Assembly: GCA_035547515.1 (NCBI GenBank)
Contig: DASZUS010000027.1
Coordinates: 221,400-285,399, forward strand
DNA length: 64,000 nucleotides
DNA from: DASZTV01 sp035547515
GTDB taxonomy: Bacteria; Actinomycetota; Actinomycetes; JAFAQI01
Direction of reading: 5' to 3'
Shown: positions 24,807 to 34,101 of the stretch, in pieces
Layout: the number at the start of each line of letters is the position of its first letter
Numbering within the stretch: the stretch's first letter is position 1
Notes under the pieces: generated by a model
Told to the model about the DNA's origin: nothing
The model's input: the letters and a program-made list of their open reading frames with translations, nothing else
Databases searched by the model: none
Program-made: the position numbers and the translations under genes

Positions 24807-25028
24807 CTACTTGCTGTCGGTGGCGGCGCCGAACTCCGAGACGGCCTCCATGATCCCGGCGAAGTAGCCGGCGAGGCAGCCGAGGACGAAAAGCCCGATC
24901 CCGACCCAGAACAGCGGCCAGTTCCAGTAGATCAGCGCAATCCCGCCGACGATCGTGCCTGCAATGGCGACGTACACCGTCAGCCAGATCGCGAGCGATG
25001 CGTTGTGCCCACCGGACTGGCCGGCCAT
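24807..25028 (-). CDS. HGxxPAAW-like two-helix membrane protein
   Basis: 73 aa. GHNASLAIW resembles the HGxxPAAW motif of a small actinobacterial membrane family, and NWPLFWVGIGLFVLGCLAG the second helix. A strong GAGGAGG precedes the ATG at 25028. Function unknown. A much longer frame open upstream in this register is antisense to the AidB-like gene and is not a gene. Confidence 0.7.
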   Translation of the reverse strand: MAGQSGGHNASLAIWLTVYVAIAGTIVGGIALIYWNWPLFWVGIGLFVLGCLAGYFAGIMEAVSEFGAATDSK

Positions 25029-25060
25029 GCGTCCTCCTCGGTCGAACCCTTGCCTAGAGC

Positions 25061-25936
25061 CTAGAGGCCCTCTCTTGCGTCCGCGGTCTCGGGGCGAGGC
25101 CAGAGCCGATCGATCTCCGCGTTCAGCTCCGCCCCGAGCAGGATCGCGAGGGCGGTGAGGTACAGGAACAGCAGTACGGCGACGGGCGCCGACAGCGGGC
25201 CGTACGTCGCGGTCTTGCGAAACGCCCAGTCCAGCCATGCACGCAGCAGCGTCGAGCTCGCCACCCAGAACAGCACTGCCAGCAGCGCTCCCGGCAGCGC
25301 CCGGCGCCACTGTGTCCGGACCGGCAGAGCCTGGTGGTACAGCGTGGCGATCAGCGCCAGCGACAGCAGGATGAGCACCGGCCAGAAGCCGACTTCGACG
25401 AACGCGTGCACCGCAGCGTGAAGCCGCGACGGGAAGGCGGACTCGACAGCTCCGGGGCCCAGGACCAGCAACGGGAGCAGCACGATCAGTCCCAGGACGA
25501 AGATCAGGTACATCCGGAGCGCCAGCAGCCGGCTTCGCACCGCGCCGCGGTGGCTGCGCAGCCCGTAGGCGATCGTGATCGTGTTGACGAAGGTCGCCAT
25601 CGCCGACGAGCCGGTCCACAACGACACCACGAAGCTGATCGAGACGACATCGGCCCGGCCGTTGAACAGGATCCGGTGCAGCGCCGGAGCCACCGTCGAG
25701 TTGACCGCGCTCGGCACGATGACGTGCCGCAGGCCTCTCTCGATCGAGTTCTGCAGCCGGTCGAGGTTGTCTGCTCCGAGCAGCCCGTTGAAGTAGCCGA
25801 TCACCCCGAGGACGGCGAGGATCAGCGACGGCAGCGACAGCAGCTGCCAGAACCCGGCCTCCGCGGACAGTCCGAGCACGCGGTCGTGCCAGGCGCGGCG
25901 GAGGGTCGACATGGCGAGCTCGCGGACGGTCGCCAT
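25061..25936 (-). CDS. YihY/BrkB-family membrane protein
   Basis: About 291 aa. Six or so membrane helices with the YihY pattern: an N-terminal STLRRAWHDRVLGLSAEAGFW (typical ends in A-x-A-F-xx-LLS), FNGRADVVSISFVVSLWTGSSAM in the centre, and YGPLSAPVAVLLFLYLTALAILLGAELNAEI at the end. Usually annotated as an inner-membrane or virulence-factor protein without proven function. Start uncertain: ATG 25936 or ATG 25912. Divergent from the AidB-like gene 49 bp away. Confidence 0.85.
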   Translation of the reverse strand: MATVRELAMSTLRRAWHDRVLGLSAEAGFWQLLSLPSLILAVLGVIGYFNGLLGADNLDRLQNSIERGLRHVIVPSAVNSTVAPALHRILFNGRADVVSISFVVSLWTGSSAMATFVNTITIAYGLRSHRGAVRSRLLALRMYLIFVLGLIVLLPLLVLGPGAVESAFPSRLHAAVHAFVEVGFWPVLILLSLALIATLYHQALPVRTQWRRALPGALLAVLFWVASSTLLRAWLDWAFRKTATYGPLSAPVAVLLFLYLTALAILLGAELNAEIDRLWPRPETADAREGL

Positions 25937-25985
25937 CACGAAACCGTACGGCGATCTGGGCCGAAGATCCTGCTTCACTGTTGCC

Positions 25986-27605
25986 ATGGCCGACACCCAC
26001 CTGGTCACCAACCAGCCGCCGCCCCTCGTCGACTACGACGTCTTCACCACCGACCTGGCTCTGGTCGAGGGAGTTCAGCGGCATCAGGCGGCGTGGGCGC
26101 TTGACCTGCTGACCGACCTCGGGCACCGCGCCGGCAGCGCGCAGGCCCAGGAGTGGGGACGCCTGGCGAACGTCTACCCGCCCCGGCTGGTCACCCACGA
26201 CCGCTACGGGCACCGCATCGACGAGGTCGAGTTCCACCCGGCGTGGCATGAGCTGATGACCGTCGCGATCGAGAGCGGTTTGCACTCGAGCTCGTGGACC
26301 GATCCGAAGCCTGGCGCCCATGTCGCCCGGGCTGCGGCGTTCGCGGTCTGGTCCCACACCGAGGGTGGCCACGGCTGCCCGATCTCGATGACCCATGCGG
26401 CGGTGCCGGCCCTGCGCGCAGACGCTGCGCTTGCGGCGGAGTGGGAACCGCGCCTGATGTCGCGCACCTACGACCCGGGTCTTCGGGTGCCTGCCGAGAA
26501 GGCCGGGTGCCTGGCCGGGATGGGCATGACGGAGAAGCAGGGCGGCTCCGACGTCCGTACCAACACCACCGTCGCGACGCCGGCCACCGATGGCACCTAC
26601 CGGCTGACCGGCCACAAGTGGTTCACGTCGGCACCGATGTGCGACGTGTTCCTCGTGCTGGCCCAAGCGCCCGGCGGGCTGACCTGTTTCGTCGTACCGA
26701 GGATCCTGCCCGACGGGACCCGCAACACGTTCCGGATCCAGCGGCTGAAGGACAAGCTGGGAAACAAGTCCAACGCGTCGAGCGAGCCCGAGTTCGACGA
26801 CACCGTGGGCTGGCGACTCGGCGACGAGGGCGCCGGCGTACGCACCATCATCGAGATGGTCACTTCGACGCGGCTCGACTGCGTGATCGGTACCGCGACG
26901 CTGATGCGCGAAGCCGTCGCGCAGGCGACCCACCACGCCCGTCATCGCCAGGCGTTCGGCCGCTACCTCGCCGATCAGCCGCTGATGCGGATGGTGCTTG
27001 CCGATCTGGCGATCGAGTCCGAGGCCGCGACGACCCTCATGACCCGGCTCGCGGCGGCGGTCGACGACGAGGAATCCGCCTTCAAGCGGGTCGGCCTCGC
27101 CGTCGGCAAGTACTGGGTCTGCAAGCGCGGTCCGGCCGTCGCGGCCGAGGCGCTGGAGTGCTTCGGCGGCAACGGGTTCGTCGAGGACTTCCCCATGGCG
27201 CAGATCTACCGCGAGGCTCCGCTGAACTCGATCTGGGAGGGCTCGGGCAACGTCAACGTCCTCGACGTGCTGCGCGGCCTGGCCCGGACCCCCGAGGCGT
27301 GGGAAGCGTTCCGCGACGAGGTCGCCCTCGCCCACGGCGCCGATGCCCGCCTCGATGCCGCAACCAAAGCGCTCGAGGCGGAGCTCGCCGACACCGCCGA
27401 CATCGAGGTACGGGCCCGGCGCGTGGTCGAGCGGATGGCGCTGGTGCTGCAGGGCTCGCTGCTGGTGAGGTTCGCGCCGCACTTCGTTGCGGACGCGTTT
27501 TGCGCGTCGCGGCTCGGCGGCGACTGGGGCCATGCGTTCGGGACGCTGCCGCCCTCGGCCGACACGGCCGCGATCCTGGAGCGCGCGACTCCCAAAGTCG
27601 GCTAG
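25986..27605 (+). CDS. AidB-like acyl-CoA dehydrogenase
   Basis: 539 aa flavoprotein. Acyl-CoA dehydrogenase fold: MTEKQGGSDVRTN and the FAD-binding middle domain (GHKWFTSAPMCDVFLVLA), C-terminal helical domain with LECFGGNGFVEDFPMAQIYREAP and NSIWEGSGNVNVLDVLR. The last segment and the extended N-terminal part match the AidB branch, whose E. coli member is induced by alkylation and binds DNA. Whether this copy is protective or an ordinary isovaleryl-CoA-type dehydrogenase is open. Monocistronic; ends at a palindrome shared with the convergent ceramidase-like gene. Confidence 0.88.
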   Translation: MADTHLVTNQPPPLVDYDVFTTDLALVEGVQRHQAAWALDLLTDLGHRAGSAQAQEWGRLANVYPPRLVTHDRYGHRIDEVEFHPAWHELMTVAIESGLHSSSWTDPKPGAHVARAAAFAVWSHTEGGHGCPISMTHAAVPALRADAALAAEWEPRLMSRTYDPGLRVPAEKAGCLAGMGMTEKQGGSDVRTNTTVATPATDGTYRLTGHKWFTSAPMCDVFLVLAQAPGGLTCFVVPRILPDGTRNTFRIQRLKDKLGNKSNASSEPEFDDTVGWRLGDEGAGVRTIIEMVTSTRLDCVIGTATLMREAVAQATHHARHRQAFGRYLADQPLMRMVLADLAIESEAATTLMTRLAAAVDDEESAFKRVGLAVGKYWVCKRGPAVAAEALECFGGNGFVEDFPMAQIYREAPLNSIWEGSGNVNVLDVLRGLARTPEAWEAFRDEVALAHGADARLDAATKALEAELADTADIEVRARRVVERMALVLQGSLLVRFAPHFVADAFCASRLGGDWGHAFGTLPPSADTAAILERATPKVG

Positions 27606-27622
27606 CCCGACCCCCGAGCACA

Positions 27623-27660
27623 TGGCACATGCGTATTGCTATGGCGATACGCATGTGCCA
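27623..27660. terminator. 14-bp-arm palindrome between convergent genes
   Basis: Perfect inverted repeat TGGCACATGCGTAT (27623-27636) and ATACGCATGTGCCA (27647-27660), 10-nt loop. A further inverse copy of CATGGCACAT appears as ATGTGCCATG at 27684-27693. It is AT-richer than its surroundings. No U-tract; a bidirectional terminator is the likely role. Confidence 0.75.
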
Positions 27661-27698
27661 CCGGTATCGCTAGAGCAGTACCTATGTGCCATGCGCTC

Positions 27699-29423
27699 TC
27701 ACATGTGGGGGTCGGTCTTGCTCTCGTCTGGTTCGGCCGGGAACTTCGTGTCCGCGCCCGGGGCGTTCAGCAAGTCGTTGGCGAACAGCGGGCACGCACC
27801 GTCTTTCGACAGGTACGTCGAGCCAGGCTTGCCCAGGGTGTCGGCCGCCCCGCGCAGCAGCGAGCACTCGACGCGGGTGCCGAGCGTGAACGAGACGTTG
27901 AAGAAGAAGTTGTCGTTGCCGACCGGGTCGGGGCAACCGATCGAGACGCCGAGCACCTTGCAGGAGGGGTCCCCCGCCGGCGGCGGGTCACCCGAGAGCA
28001 GCGACCGGCGAATCGGCTCGGGATAGGACGACAGCGGCGCGATCAGATAGCCCAAGAAGTCGCCCGCCGTCCCGATGTTGAGGTAGCCCTGCATCCCGGG
28101 CACGTCCCGGCGGACGGTCTGCACGATCTGCGGATACATCTCCCCCGGCCCGCCGCTGACCAGCAGGTCGCCGATGTGACCGGAGAACGTCGTCGTGCCG
28201 AGGAGATTCGCGGTGAACCAGGGATAGCCGAGAGCTCGGGCACCGGGTGCACCGACGAGCGAGCCGGCGTACTCCACTCCCAGCAGCACCGGTGAGTCGA
28301 TCAGGTCCTCGATCAGGTAGCTGGACATCCCGACCGTCGCGGGTCCGCGCACCGGCTGCGAGTGCCGGATGGCGTACTCGACCCCGAGCAGCACCCGTCC
28401 GGCGTACTCGTCGAGCTCGCACAGCTGCCTGGCCTTGAACGCCTTCAGGTGCGGTTTGAGGCACTCGGCGCGGTTGGGCTGAGTACGACCGAGGGTCCCG
28501 ACCTGGTCCATGGCGAACCCGCCGAACGCTCTCGTCATCGCGTCGTCGAGGCGCCCGACGTAGTCGCCGGTGACGTAGGTGTTGTCGGAGTCCAGCACGG
28601 TGGGGTGCGAGGAGTAGTTGGTGTAGGTGTCGAGCACCTTGCCGGTCTTCGGGTCGTGGGCCTGGATCACCCGGATCTCGTCGTCCATCGCCTGGTTGCG
28701 CGGGTCGCTGGAGAACTGGTTGGTCAGCAGCGGGTCGCCGTTGACGCTCGGCGGGTACTCCTTGGTCTCCCCAGCGACGCCGGCATGCGCGACGCCGTAC
28801 GTGAGTGTCGCCGGACGCATTGCCTGCCAGGCCTCGACCAGCGCCTTCACCGTGCGGTCACGGACGAGCTCGAGGTACGACGTCGGGTCGCCGCCCCAGA
28901 CCCCGACAGTGTCGGGTCCGCCGTGGGTGTGGTCGGAGTCGACGAGGATCTCCGCCGCGGTCGGCACCGGCGCGTGCCCGGGCTCCTTGGCGGCAAGCTT
29001 CGCGATCTGTGCGGCAGCGTCCTTGCGGATGTCCTCGATCCCGAACGGGCCCTGCTTGTAGGCGATGAAGTAGCCCTGCGTCTCGATCTGGGCGAAGGCG
29101 ATCGTGTGGCGCCGGTCGCTGAACATGATCGCCCGGCTGTGCGAGCCGTCGCCGAGAATGCCGGTCGCATAGCGTCCGACGGTGTCCGGGATCTGGAACT
29201 TGCCCGCGATCTTGTCGTCGCCGAAGCCGTAGCCGCCGAGGTAGAAGTCCTTGTGCGCCAGCATCGCGGGCGTCGGGTTGATCGACTCGGCCGCGCCGCC
29301 GACGAGGTAGATCGCCTGACCAGCGGGCTGCGCGACGGTCCGGGCCGACGCGAGGGCGGCAGGGGTGAAAGACCCCGCGCAGACGGCGGCAGCGAGCACG
29401 GCAATGGCGGGTCGACGTCGCAT
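27699..29423 (-). CDS. Secreted neutral/alkaline ceramidase-like protein
   Basis: 574 aa from ATG 29423, which opens a clear Sec signal (MRRRPAIAVLAAAVCAGSF...ALASA). The N-terminal domain resembles non-lysosomal neutral ceramidase: GGYGFGDDK, a metal-ligand-type SDHTHGGPD loop, WQAMRPATLTYG, and NYSSHPTVL. The C-terminal part has FLGYLIAP and GPGEMYPQI segments. Substrate (ceramide or another N-acyl amide lipid) is an inference. Multiple Cys near the C-terminus suggest disulfides. Start uncertain (ATG 29465 possible). Divergent partner of the next gene. Confidence 0.65.
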   Translation of the reverse strand: MRRRPAIAVLAAAVCAGSFTPAALASARTVAQPAGQAIYLVGGAAESINPTPAMLAHKDFYLGGYGFGDDKIAGKFQIPDTVGRYATGILGDGSHSRAIMFSDRRHTIAFAQIETQGYFIAYKQGPFGIEDIRKDAAAQIAKLAAKEPGHAPVPTAAEILVDSDHTHGGPDTVGVWGGDPTSYLELVRDRTVKALVEAWQAMRPATLTYGVAHAGVAGETKEYPPSVNGDPLLTNQFSSDPRNQAMDDEIRVIQAHDPKTGKVLDTYTNYSSHPTVLDSDNTYVTGDYVGRLDDAMTRAFGGFAMDQVGTLGRTQPNRAECLKPHLKAFKARQLCELDEYAGRVLLGVEYAIRHSQPVRGPATVGMSSYLIEDLIDSPVLLGVEYAGSLVGAPGARALGYPWFTANLLGTTTFSGHIGDLLVSGGPGEMYPQIVQTVRRDVPGMQGYLNIGTAGDFLGYLIAPLSSYPEPIRRSLLSGDPPPAGDPSCKVLGVSIGCPDPVGNDNFFFNVSFTLGTRVECSLLRGAADTLGKPGSTYLSKDGACPLFANDLLNAPGADTKFPAEPDESKTDPHM

Positions 29424-29463
29424 CCGGAGAGGTTTCGCCCGCGCGGCGGCGAAGTCCTGCCGC

Positions 29464-32409
29464 ATGCGACGAGCGGTTACCGCAGCCGTCGCCGCCGTGC
29501 CCCTCCTGCTCGGTGCGGCCATCGGCTTGTCCGACGCAACCGCCGCGTCAGCGCGCGCCGTGCGACCGGGCAGCGGCGGCTGGCACGGCCTCCGGGCCGG
29601 TGCCGCGGTGGTGGACGCGACCTGGCATGTGGGCGCCTCCGCGGGGCAGTACGCCAGCCAGGTGGGACCGAAGGACATCGAGGGTGAGTGGGATCCCAAC
29701 GTCGCCTCGGTCCTCAAGCGATCGTCGTACGGCGTGGCCTCCCGGCTGTCGATCAGCGCGATCGTGCTGCAGGACGGCAGCGGCGACGCGCCCGTCGCGC
29801 TGGTGCGTGACGACAACTACCTCGCCCAGGACATGCTGGTGCGCCGGGTCGGCCAGATCCTCGCCGCCGCCCACAGCCCGGTCACCTACGACCACATCCT
29901 GCTGTCGGCGCTGCACGACCACTCCTCGCCGTACTACTCCACGCCCGCTGCCGGCGTCTGGCTCTTCCAGGACGTCATGGACCTGCGGATGTTCGAGTAC
30001 CAGGCACGTCAGATGGCGACGGCGATCGAGCAGGCCTACGCCGCGATGCGGCCGGCCCGGGTGGGCGCGACCACCGTGCAGTTCGCGGGCTTCCAGGGAA
30101 ACATCGCGGGCGCCGACGTCAACGAGGACGGCTCGCCCACCGGCTACCCCCAGGAGGACAACGATCACGAGCTCACGGTCATGCGCTTCGACGACATGAC
30201 CGACCCGTCGCATCCGATCCCGCTGGCGACCTGGGTCGACTACGCCGAGCACGGCGAGTCCCTCGATGAGTACGACCTCATCAGCGAGGACTGGATGGCG
30301 CCGTTCATGCGCTACATGACGGACGCCACCCACGCGCCCATGGTCTTCAGCCAGGGCGGCGTCGGGTCCGCCGAAGGACCGTACGAGCACGCCTACCCGC
30401 CCGGCCACATCCCGACCCTGAAAGACCACGGCCAGACGGTCTACGAGATCTACGGACACATGGGCTATGCGCAGGCCGAGCGCGGCGCGCACCTGCTCTT
30501 CGAGCACGCGATCGCCGCCTGGCGGGCGATCGGCGGCGCGCACAACGGCATCCGGGTGGATGCGCCGTACCGGACGAACCCGACGGTCGCGATGCTCACC
30601 CGCTGGTACGCCGGCCCGCTGAGCCACCCGTACCCGTCGGTCAGCAACTGCCGAAGCACCGCGACGTTCAGCGGCAACGTCGGCCTGCCGGTCGTGGGCC
30701 TGCCCGACTGCGAGCGGATGACCGACGTCGGCGTTCCGACGCTGCCGCTGTCGCCGAAGCTGTTCCACCAGCTCAAGGCGGCAGGGCTGCCGATCCCCGA
30801 CAACTACGACGCGCCCTCAGCACTGCTGGTCGAGGAGAACCTGCGCCTCAAGCTGCAGGCGGTGCGGATCGGCGGGATCCTGCTCGGCTCGTGCGCCTGC
30901 GAGCCGCAGGCTGATCTCACCCGCAACTTCGAGACCCGCACCGACCGCAAGACGGGGAACGAGTGGGACGGCTTCGACTACGGCAACCAGGCCGATGTCG
31001 ACGAAGGTTGGCCGGTCGGCTACGACAACGGCCTGCCGAAGAAACCGGTCCGCGCCTGCTACCGGTCCGGCACCAGCGACTACTCCTGCCCGGACCCGCG
31101 AGACCCGATCGGCATCGCGCGGCTGACCGTCCCCACCGCGGCGTACCGGCACATGGAAGCCGAGATCAACAACAACGGCGCCGGGTGGAACACGCTGAGC
31201 TATCTCACGAAAGCCGACTCCGAGCCGCTGTCCGACGCCGCGATCAAGGGCAACTTCACCCACACCGAGCTCGGCGCCGGCAAGTACGCGAGCTGTCCCG
31301 GCTACCGGCTGTCGGTCGCGCTCGGGCACACCGGCGACTACAACGGCTACACCGTCTCCTACCGCGAGTACGAAGCCCGCGACTCCTACCGCAAGGCCCT
31401 GACGGCGTACGGCCCGCACAGCGCCGACTACTACGTCACCAACCTGCTCGGGATGGCTGCCCACCTGATGTGCGGCGCGCCGATCCCGACCCAGCCGACC
31501 GACCCGATCGCGACGCTCGACGAGGCCCGGCAGTCATCGGAGGCCGTCGTCCTGGGCCGGATCAGCTCGGCCGAGTACCGCCTCTGGGACGCCCGGGTCC
31601 CGAACAGCGCCGGGCCCGCGAAGGTGATCGCACAGCCGAGGAACCTCACCCGCTTCGACGACGCCACCGTCACCTGGGTCGGCGGCGACAACTGGACCGA
31701 CGACCCGACGGTGACCGTGCAGCGCAAGGTCGACGGGGCATGGCGGCCCTACGCCGACCAGAGCGGGCAGATCCAGGTCGTGCTGGACCGACGCCCGGCG
31801 CTGACGACGGCTGCCCTCAACGAGCTGACCGGGCGGCAGCGTTGGACCTGGACTGCCTCGATGGAGGTCTTCGACTCCTACCCGCGGGCAGACGTCCCCG
31901 GCGGGCAGGTGCCGGACGGGCAGTACCGCTTCGTGATCGACGGCGACATCCACCTCGACGGCAAGAAGCAGGCCTACCACCTCGACTCGCGGGCATTCCG
32001 AGTCAGGCCGTGGCGAGGCATCAGGATCCGCGACCTGCGAGCCCACGACGGGACCGCGTCGTTCACCGTGGCGCCGATCCGCTACCCGCGACAACCGATC
32101 CATGTCCCGCCGGCGCTGGATGGCTTCTACAAAGACAACGGCGGCGGCACCGGCAAGCCCAACACCAGCGTGATCTGCGAGACCTGCAGCTTCCAGCCGT
32201 GGGTGACTCGAGGTCATCTGGCGAGCGCCGAGATTCAGATCCTCGACGGAGCTGGCGACGTCGTCGCGACTCTGCAGGCCCACCGGCTCGGCGGGCGTAC
32301 GTGGGGTGCACCCGTCAGGCTGCGACCGGGCCAGCATGTCGTCGTACCAGCAGGCGGGGTCCGCGACACGTACGGCGAGACGAACGCCCGAGGCCTGGTC
32401 GGCCGGTAG
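29464..32409 (+). CDS. Large secreted ceramidase-like protein with C-terminal extension
   Basis: 981 aa. Signal peptide MRRAVTAAVAAVPLLLGAAIG...ASA. The N-terminal 500 or so residues follow the same plan as the divergent neighbour: LRDDNYLAQD-type region, a putative metal site ALHDHSSPYYSTP, AYAAMRPARVG, and GDYNGYTVSYREYEAR. The last 280 residues (from about 700) are an additional beta-rich region not seen in the neighbour. Probably the larger paralogue of the 27699-29423 gene; start could also be ATG 29404. Function is inferred from the fold only. Confidence 0.6.
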   Translation: MRRAVTAAVAAVPLLLGAAIGLSDATAASARAVRPGSGGWHGLRAGAAVVDATWHVGASAGQYASQVGPKDIEGEWDPNVASVLKRSSYGVASRLSISAIVLQDGSGDAPVALVRDDNYLAQDMLVRRVGQILAAAHSPVTYDHILLSALHDHSSPYYSTPAAGVWLFQDVMDLRMFEYQARQMATAIEQAYAAMRPARVGATTVQFAGFQGNIAGADVNEDGSPTGYPQEDNDHELTVMRFDDMTDPSHPIPLATWVDYAEHGESLDEYDLISEDWMAPFMRYMTDATHAPMVFSQGGVGSAEGPYEHAYPPGHIPTLKDHGQTVYEIYGHMGYAQAERGAHLLFEHAIAAWRAIGGAHNGIRVDAPYRTNPTVAMLTRWYAGPLSHPYPSVSNCRSTATFSGNVGLPVVGLPDCERMTDVGVPTLPLSPKLFHQLKAAGLPIPDNYDAPSALLVEENLRLKLQAVRIGGILLGSCACEPQADLTRNFETRTDRKTGNEWDGFDYGNQADVDEGWPVGYDNGLPKKPVRACYRSGTSDYSCPDPRDPIGIARLTVPTAAYRHMEAEINNNGAGWNTLSYLTKADSEPLSDAAIKGNFTHTELGAGKYASCPGYRLSVALGHTGDYNGYTVSYREYEARDSYRKALTAYGPHSADYYVTNLLGMAAHLMCGAPIPTQPTDPIATLDEARQSSEAVVLGRISSAEYRLWDARVPNSAGPAKVIAQPRNLTRFDDATVTWVGGDNWTDDPTVTVQRKVDGAWRPYADQSGQIQVVLDRRPALTTAALNELTGRQRWTWTASMEVFDSYPRADVPGGQVPDGQYRFVIDGDIHLDGKKQAYHLDSRAFRVRPWRGIRIRDLRAHDGTASFTVAPIRYPRQPIHVPPALDGFYKDNGGGTGKPNTSVICETCSFQPWVTRGHLASAEIQILDGAGDVVATLQAHRLGGRTWGAPVRLRPGQHVVVPAGGVRDTYGETNARGLVGR

Positions 32410-32430
32410 CGGCGCCCAGTCGCGGCGCCG
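32410..32430. terminator. Short GC hairpin between convergent genes
   Basis: CGGCGCC (32410-32416) and GGCGCCG (32424-32430), 7-nt loop, immediately after the large ceramidase-like stop codon and facing the convergent EthD gene. No U-tract. Confidence 0.5.
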
Positions 32431-32441
32431 CCGTACGTGGG

Positions 32442-32747
32442 TCAGTCGACGGCGACGACGAACAGCCGCGACCCGGGCGGCGCGATCGCCCCGTAGTCCG
32501 CCGCGGTGGCCTGACCCTGCTCGGACCCGAGCGCGCTCTGCAGCGCAGCCTCGTCGTCGAACCACAGCTCGGCGATGCGGTACCAGCTCAGCTCACCGCC
32601 GTCGGCCGCGGCGACGAACCGGCCGCTCTCGGCGCGCTGCAGCCCGGGGATCGCCGCCACACCCGTCATGTGCTCGCGCAGGTAGTGATCGTCGAACGCC
32701 TCAGCGTCGTCGGGCTGGGTGTAGAGGACGACAAGTTTGACCGCCAT
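32442..32747 (-). CDS. EthD-domain small protein
   Basis: 101 aa, a dimeric alpha-beta barrel type protein. MAVKLVVLYTQPDD followed by FDDHYLREHMTGVAAIPGLQ is the EthD signature; the second half has WYRIAELWFDDEAALQ. EthD proteins are often linked to oxidative ether or aromatic degradation, but no such genes are nearby. Function not assignable. Confidence 0.8.
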   Translation of the reverse strand: MAVKLVVLYTQPDDAEAFDDHYLREHMTGVAAIPGLQRAESGRFVAAADGGELSWYRIAELWFDDEAALQSALGSEQGQATAADYGAIAPPGSRLFVVAVD

Positions 32748-32846
32748 GGGTCGCACTCTATGCACAGCCTGCGGAGTCAGCGCTGACGAGGCAGGCACTG
32801 GGCAGCGAGCCTGCTCCGGTTGATCCCACCCGACCGGAGGTTGTCT

Positions 32847-34037
32847 GTGCCCTCGATCCGTACCGCCACCATCGCCGCGATGAGCACGGCCATCGCCATC
32901 GCCGCGGCGCCGCTCGCCACCTCGGCGCATGCCGCCGCGCCGAAAACGACGCGCGACCAGGTCGTGTGCAAGCACGCCGGGACGGCTCGAGCACGATGCT
33001 TCGCGATCCGCGTCGACCATCTCGTCCGCAGCCACCTCCACCGGGCGAGCGCTCCGATCGGCTACGGGCCCGCCGATCTCCAGGCCGCGTATGCACTACC
33101 CGCCGCGACGAACGGCGACGGCGAGACGGTGGCGATCGTCGATGCCTACGACGACCCGACCGCCGAGGCGGATCTCGGCGTCTACCGCGCGCAGTACGGC
33201 CTGCCGCCGTGCACGACCGCCGACGGCTGCTTCCGCAAGATCGACCAGAGCGGCGGCAGCGACTACCCGCCCGCCGATCCCGGCTGGGCCGAGGAGATCA
33301 GCCTCGACCTGGACATGGTGTCGGCGGTGTGCCCGCGCTGCTCGATTCTGCTGGTCGAAGCGGACAGCGCCTCGATGACGAATCTCGGGACCGCAGTCGA
33401 CACGGCGGTCGCGGAGGGAGCCGACGCGGTCAGCAACAGCTACGGCGGTCCGGACGCGAAAGACGCGACGTACGGCCGCTACTACCACCACGCCGGAGTT
33501 GCGGTGACGGCATCGGCGGGCGACAACGGGTACGGCGTCTCGTACCCGGCCAGCAGCAAGTGGGTCACCGCGGTCGGCGGCACGACGCTGACCCGGTCGC
33601 GGTCAAGCCGTGGCTTCACCGAGAGCGCCTGGGATTCCAGCGGCAGCGGCTGCTCGACGCTCAACACGACTACGTGGCAGCTGGCGACGACGACCGGCTG
33701 CGCCGGGCGGGCAGTTGCCGACGTGTCCGCCGTCGCGGATCCGCAGACCGGGGTCGCGGTCTACGACAGCACGCCGTATGAGTCCGCGGCCGGCTGGCTG
33801 ACGTTCGGCGGGACCAGCGCCTCGTCGCCGATCATCGCGGCGACGTTCGCGCTCGCCGGCAACACCGCCGACGTCGAGGACGGCTCGTACCTATGGAGCC
33901 ACGAGACCGCTGCCAGCCTGTGGGACGTCACGAGCGGCAGCAACGGCTCGTGTCCCACGACGCAGTGGTGCGCAGCGCGAGTCGGCTGGGACGGACCCAC
34001 CGGCTGGGGCTCGCCCCACGGAGTAGCCGCCTTCTGA
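32847..34037 (+). CDS. Secreted S53-family (sedolisin) serine-carboxyl peptidase
   Basis: 396 aa. GTG 32847 with GGAGG 6 nt upstream; a Sec signal ends near ATSAHA. The catalytic set is visible: Glu/Asp in EEISLDLDMVSAV, Asp of the oxyanion in SAGDNG, and Ser in FGGTSASSP. No long N-terminal prodomain is present (kumamolisins have about 170-190 residues), so this is a short member. Cys pairs suggest disulfides. Sedolisins act in acid; the extracellular location is inferred. A strong hairpin follows the stop. Confidence 0.85.
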   Translation: MPSIRTATIAAMSTAIAIAAAPLATSAHAAAPKTTRDQVVCKHAGTARARCFAIRVDHLVRSHLHRASAPIGYGPADLQAAYALPAATNGDGETVAIVDAYDDPTAEADLGVYRAQYGLPPCTTADGCFRKIDQSGGSDYPPADPGWAEEISLDLDMVSAVCPRCSILLVEADSASMTNLGTAVDTAVAEGADAVSNSYGGPDAKDATYGRYYHHAGVAVTASAGDNGYGVSYPASSKWVTAVGGTTLTRSRSSRGFTESAWDSSGSGCSTLNTTTWQLATTTGCAGRAVADVSAVADPQTGVAVYDSTPYESAAGWLTFGGTSASSPIIAATFALAGNTADVEDGSYLWSHETAASLWDVTSGSNGSCPTTQWCAARVGWDGPTGWGSPHGVAAF

Positions 34038-34039
34038 GG

Positions 34040-34083
34040 TTGTGAGGCCGCCGCCGCGTCCGGCTGCGGCGGCGGCCTCACAA
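34040..34083. terminator. 18-bp perfect hairpin after the S53 peptidase
   Basis: Arms TTGTGAGGCCGCCGCCGC (34040-34057) and GCGGCGGCGGCCTCACAA (34066-34083), perfect over 18 pairs with an 8-nt loop. It starts 2 nt after the peptidase stop and ends 18 nt before the ligase start, so it insulates the two same-strand genes. Confidence 0.8.
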
Positions 34084-34101
34084 GGTGGTGGAATCACCGG
34101 T

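Noticed and set aside
24807..27623. Very long minus-strand open frame (938 codons)
   Set aside because: It is antisense to the AidB-like gene and its predicted sequence is Arg/Gly/Asp-rich without motifs. Only its last 73 codons (24807-25028) form a real gene.
29365..29463. Upstream extension of the large ceramidase-like gene, possibly a twin-arginine signal (ATG 29404)
   Set aside because: The shorter start at 29464 already gives a proper Sec signal peptide; the longer region is not needed and faces the divergent gene.
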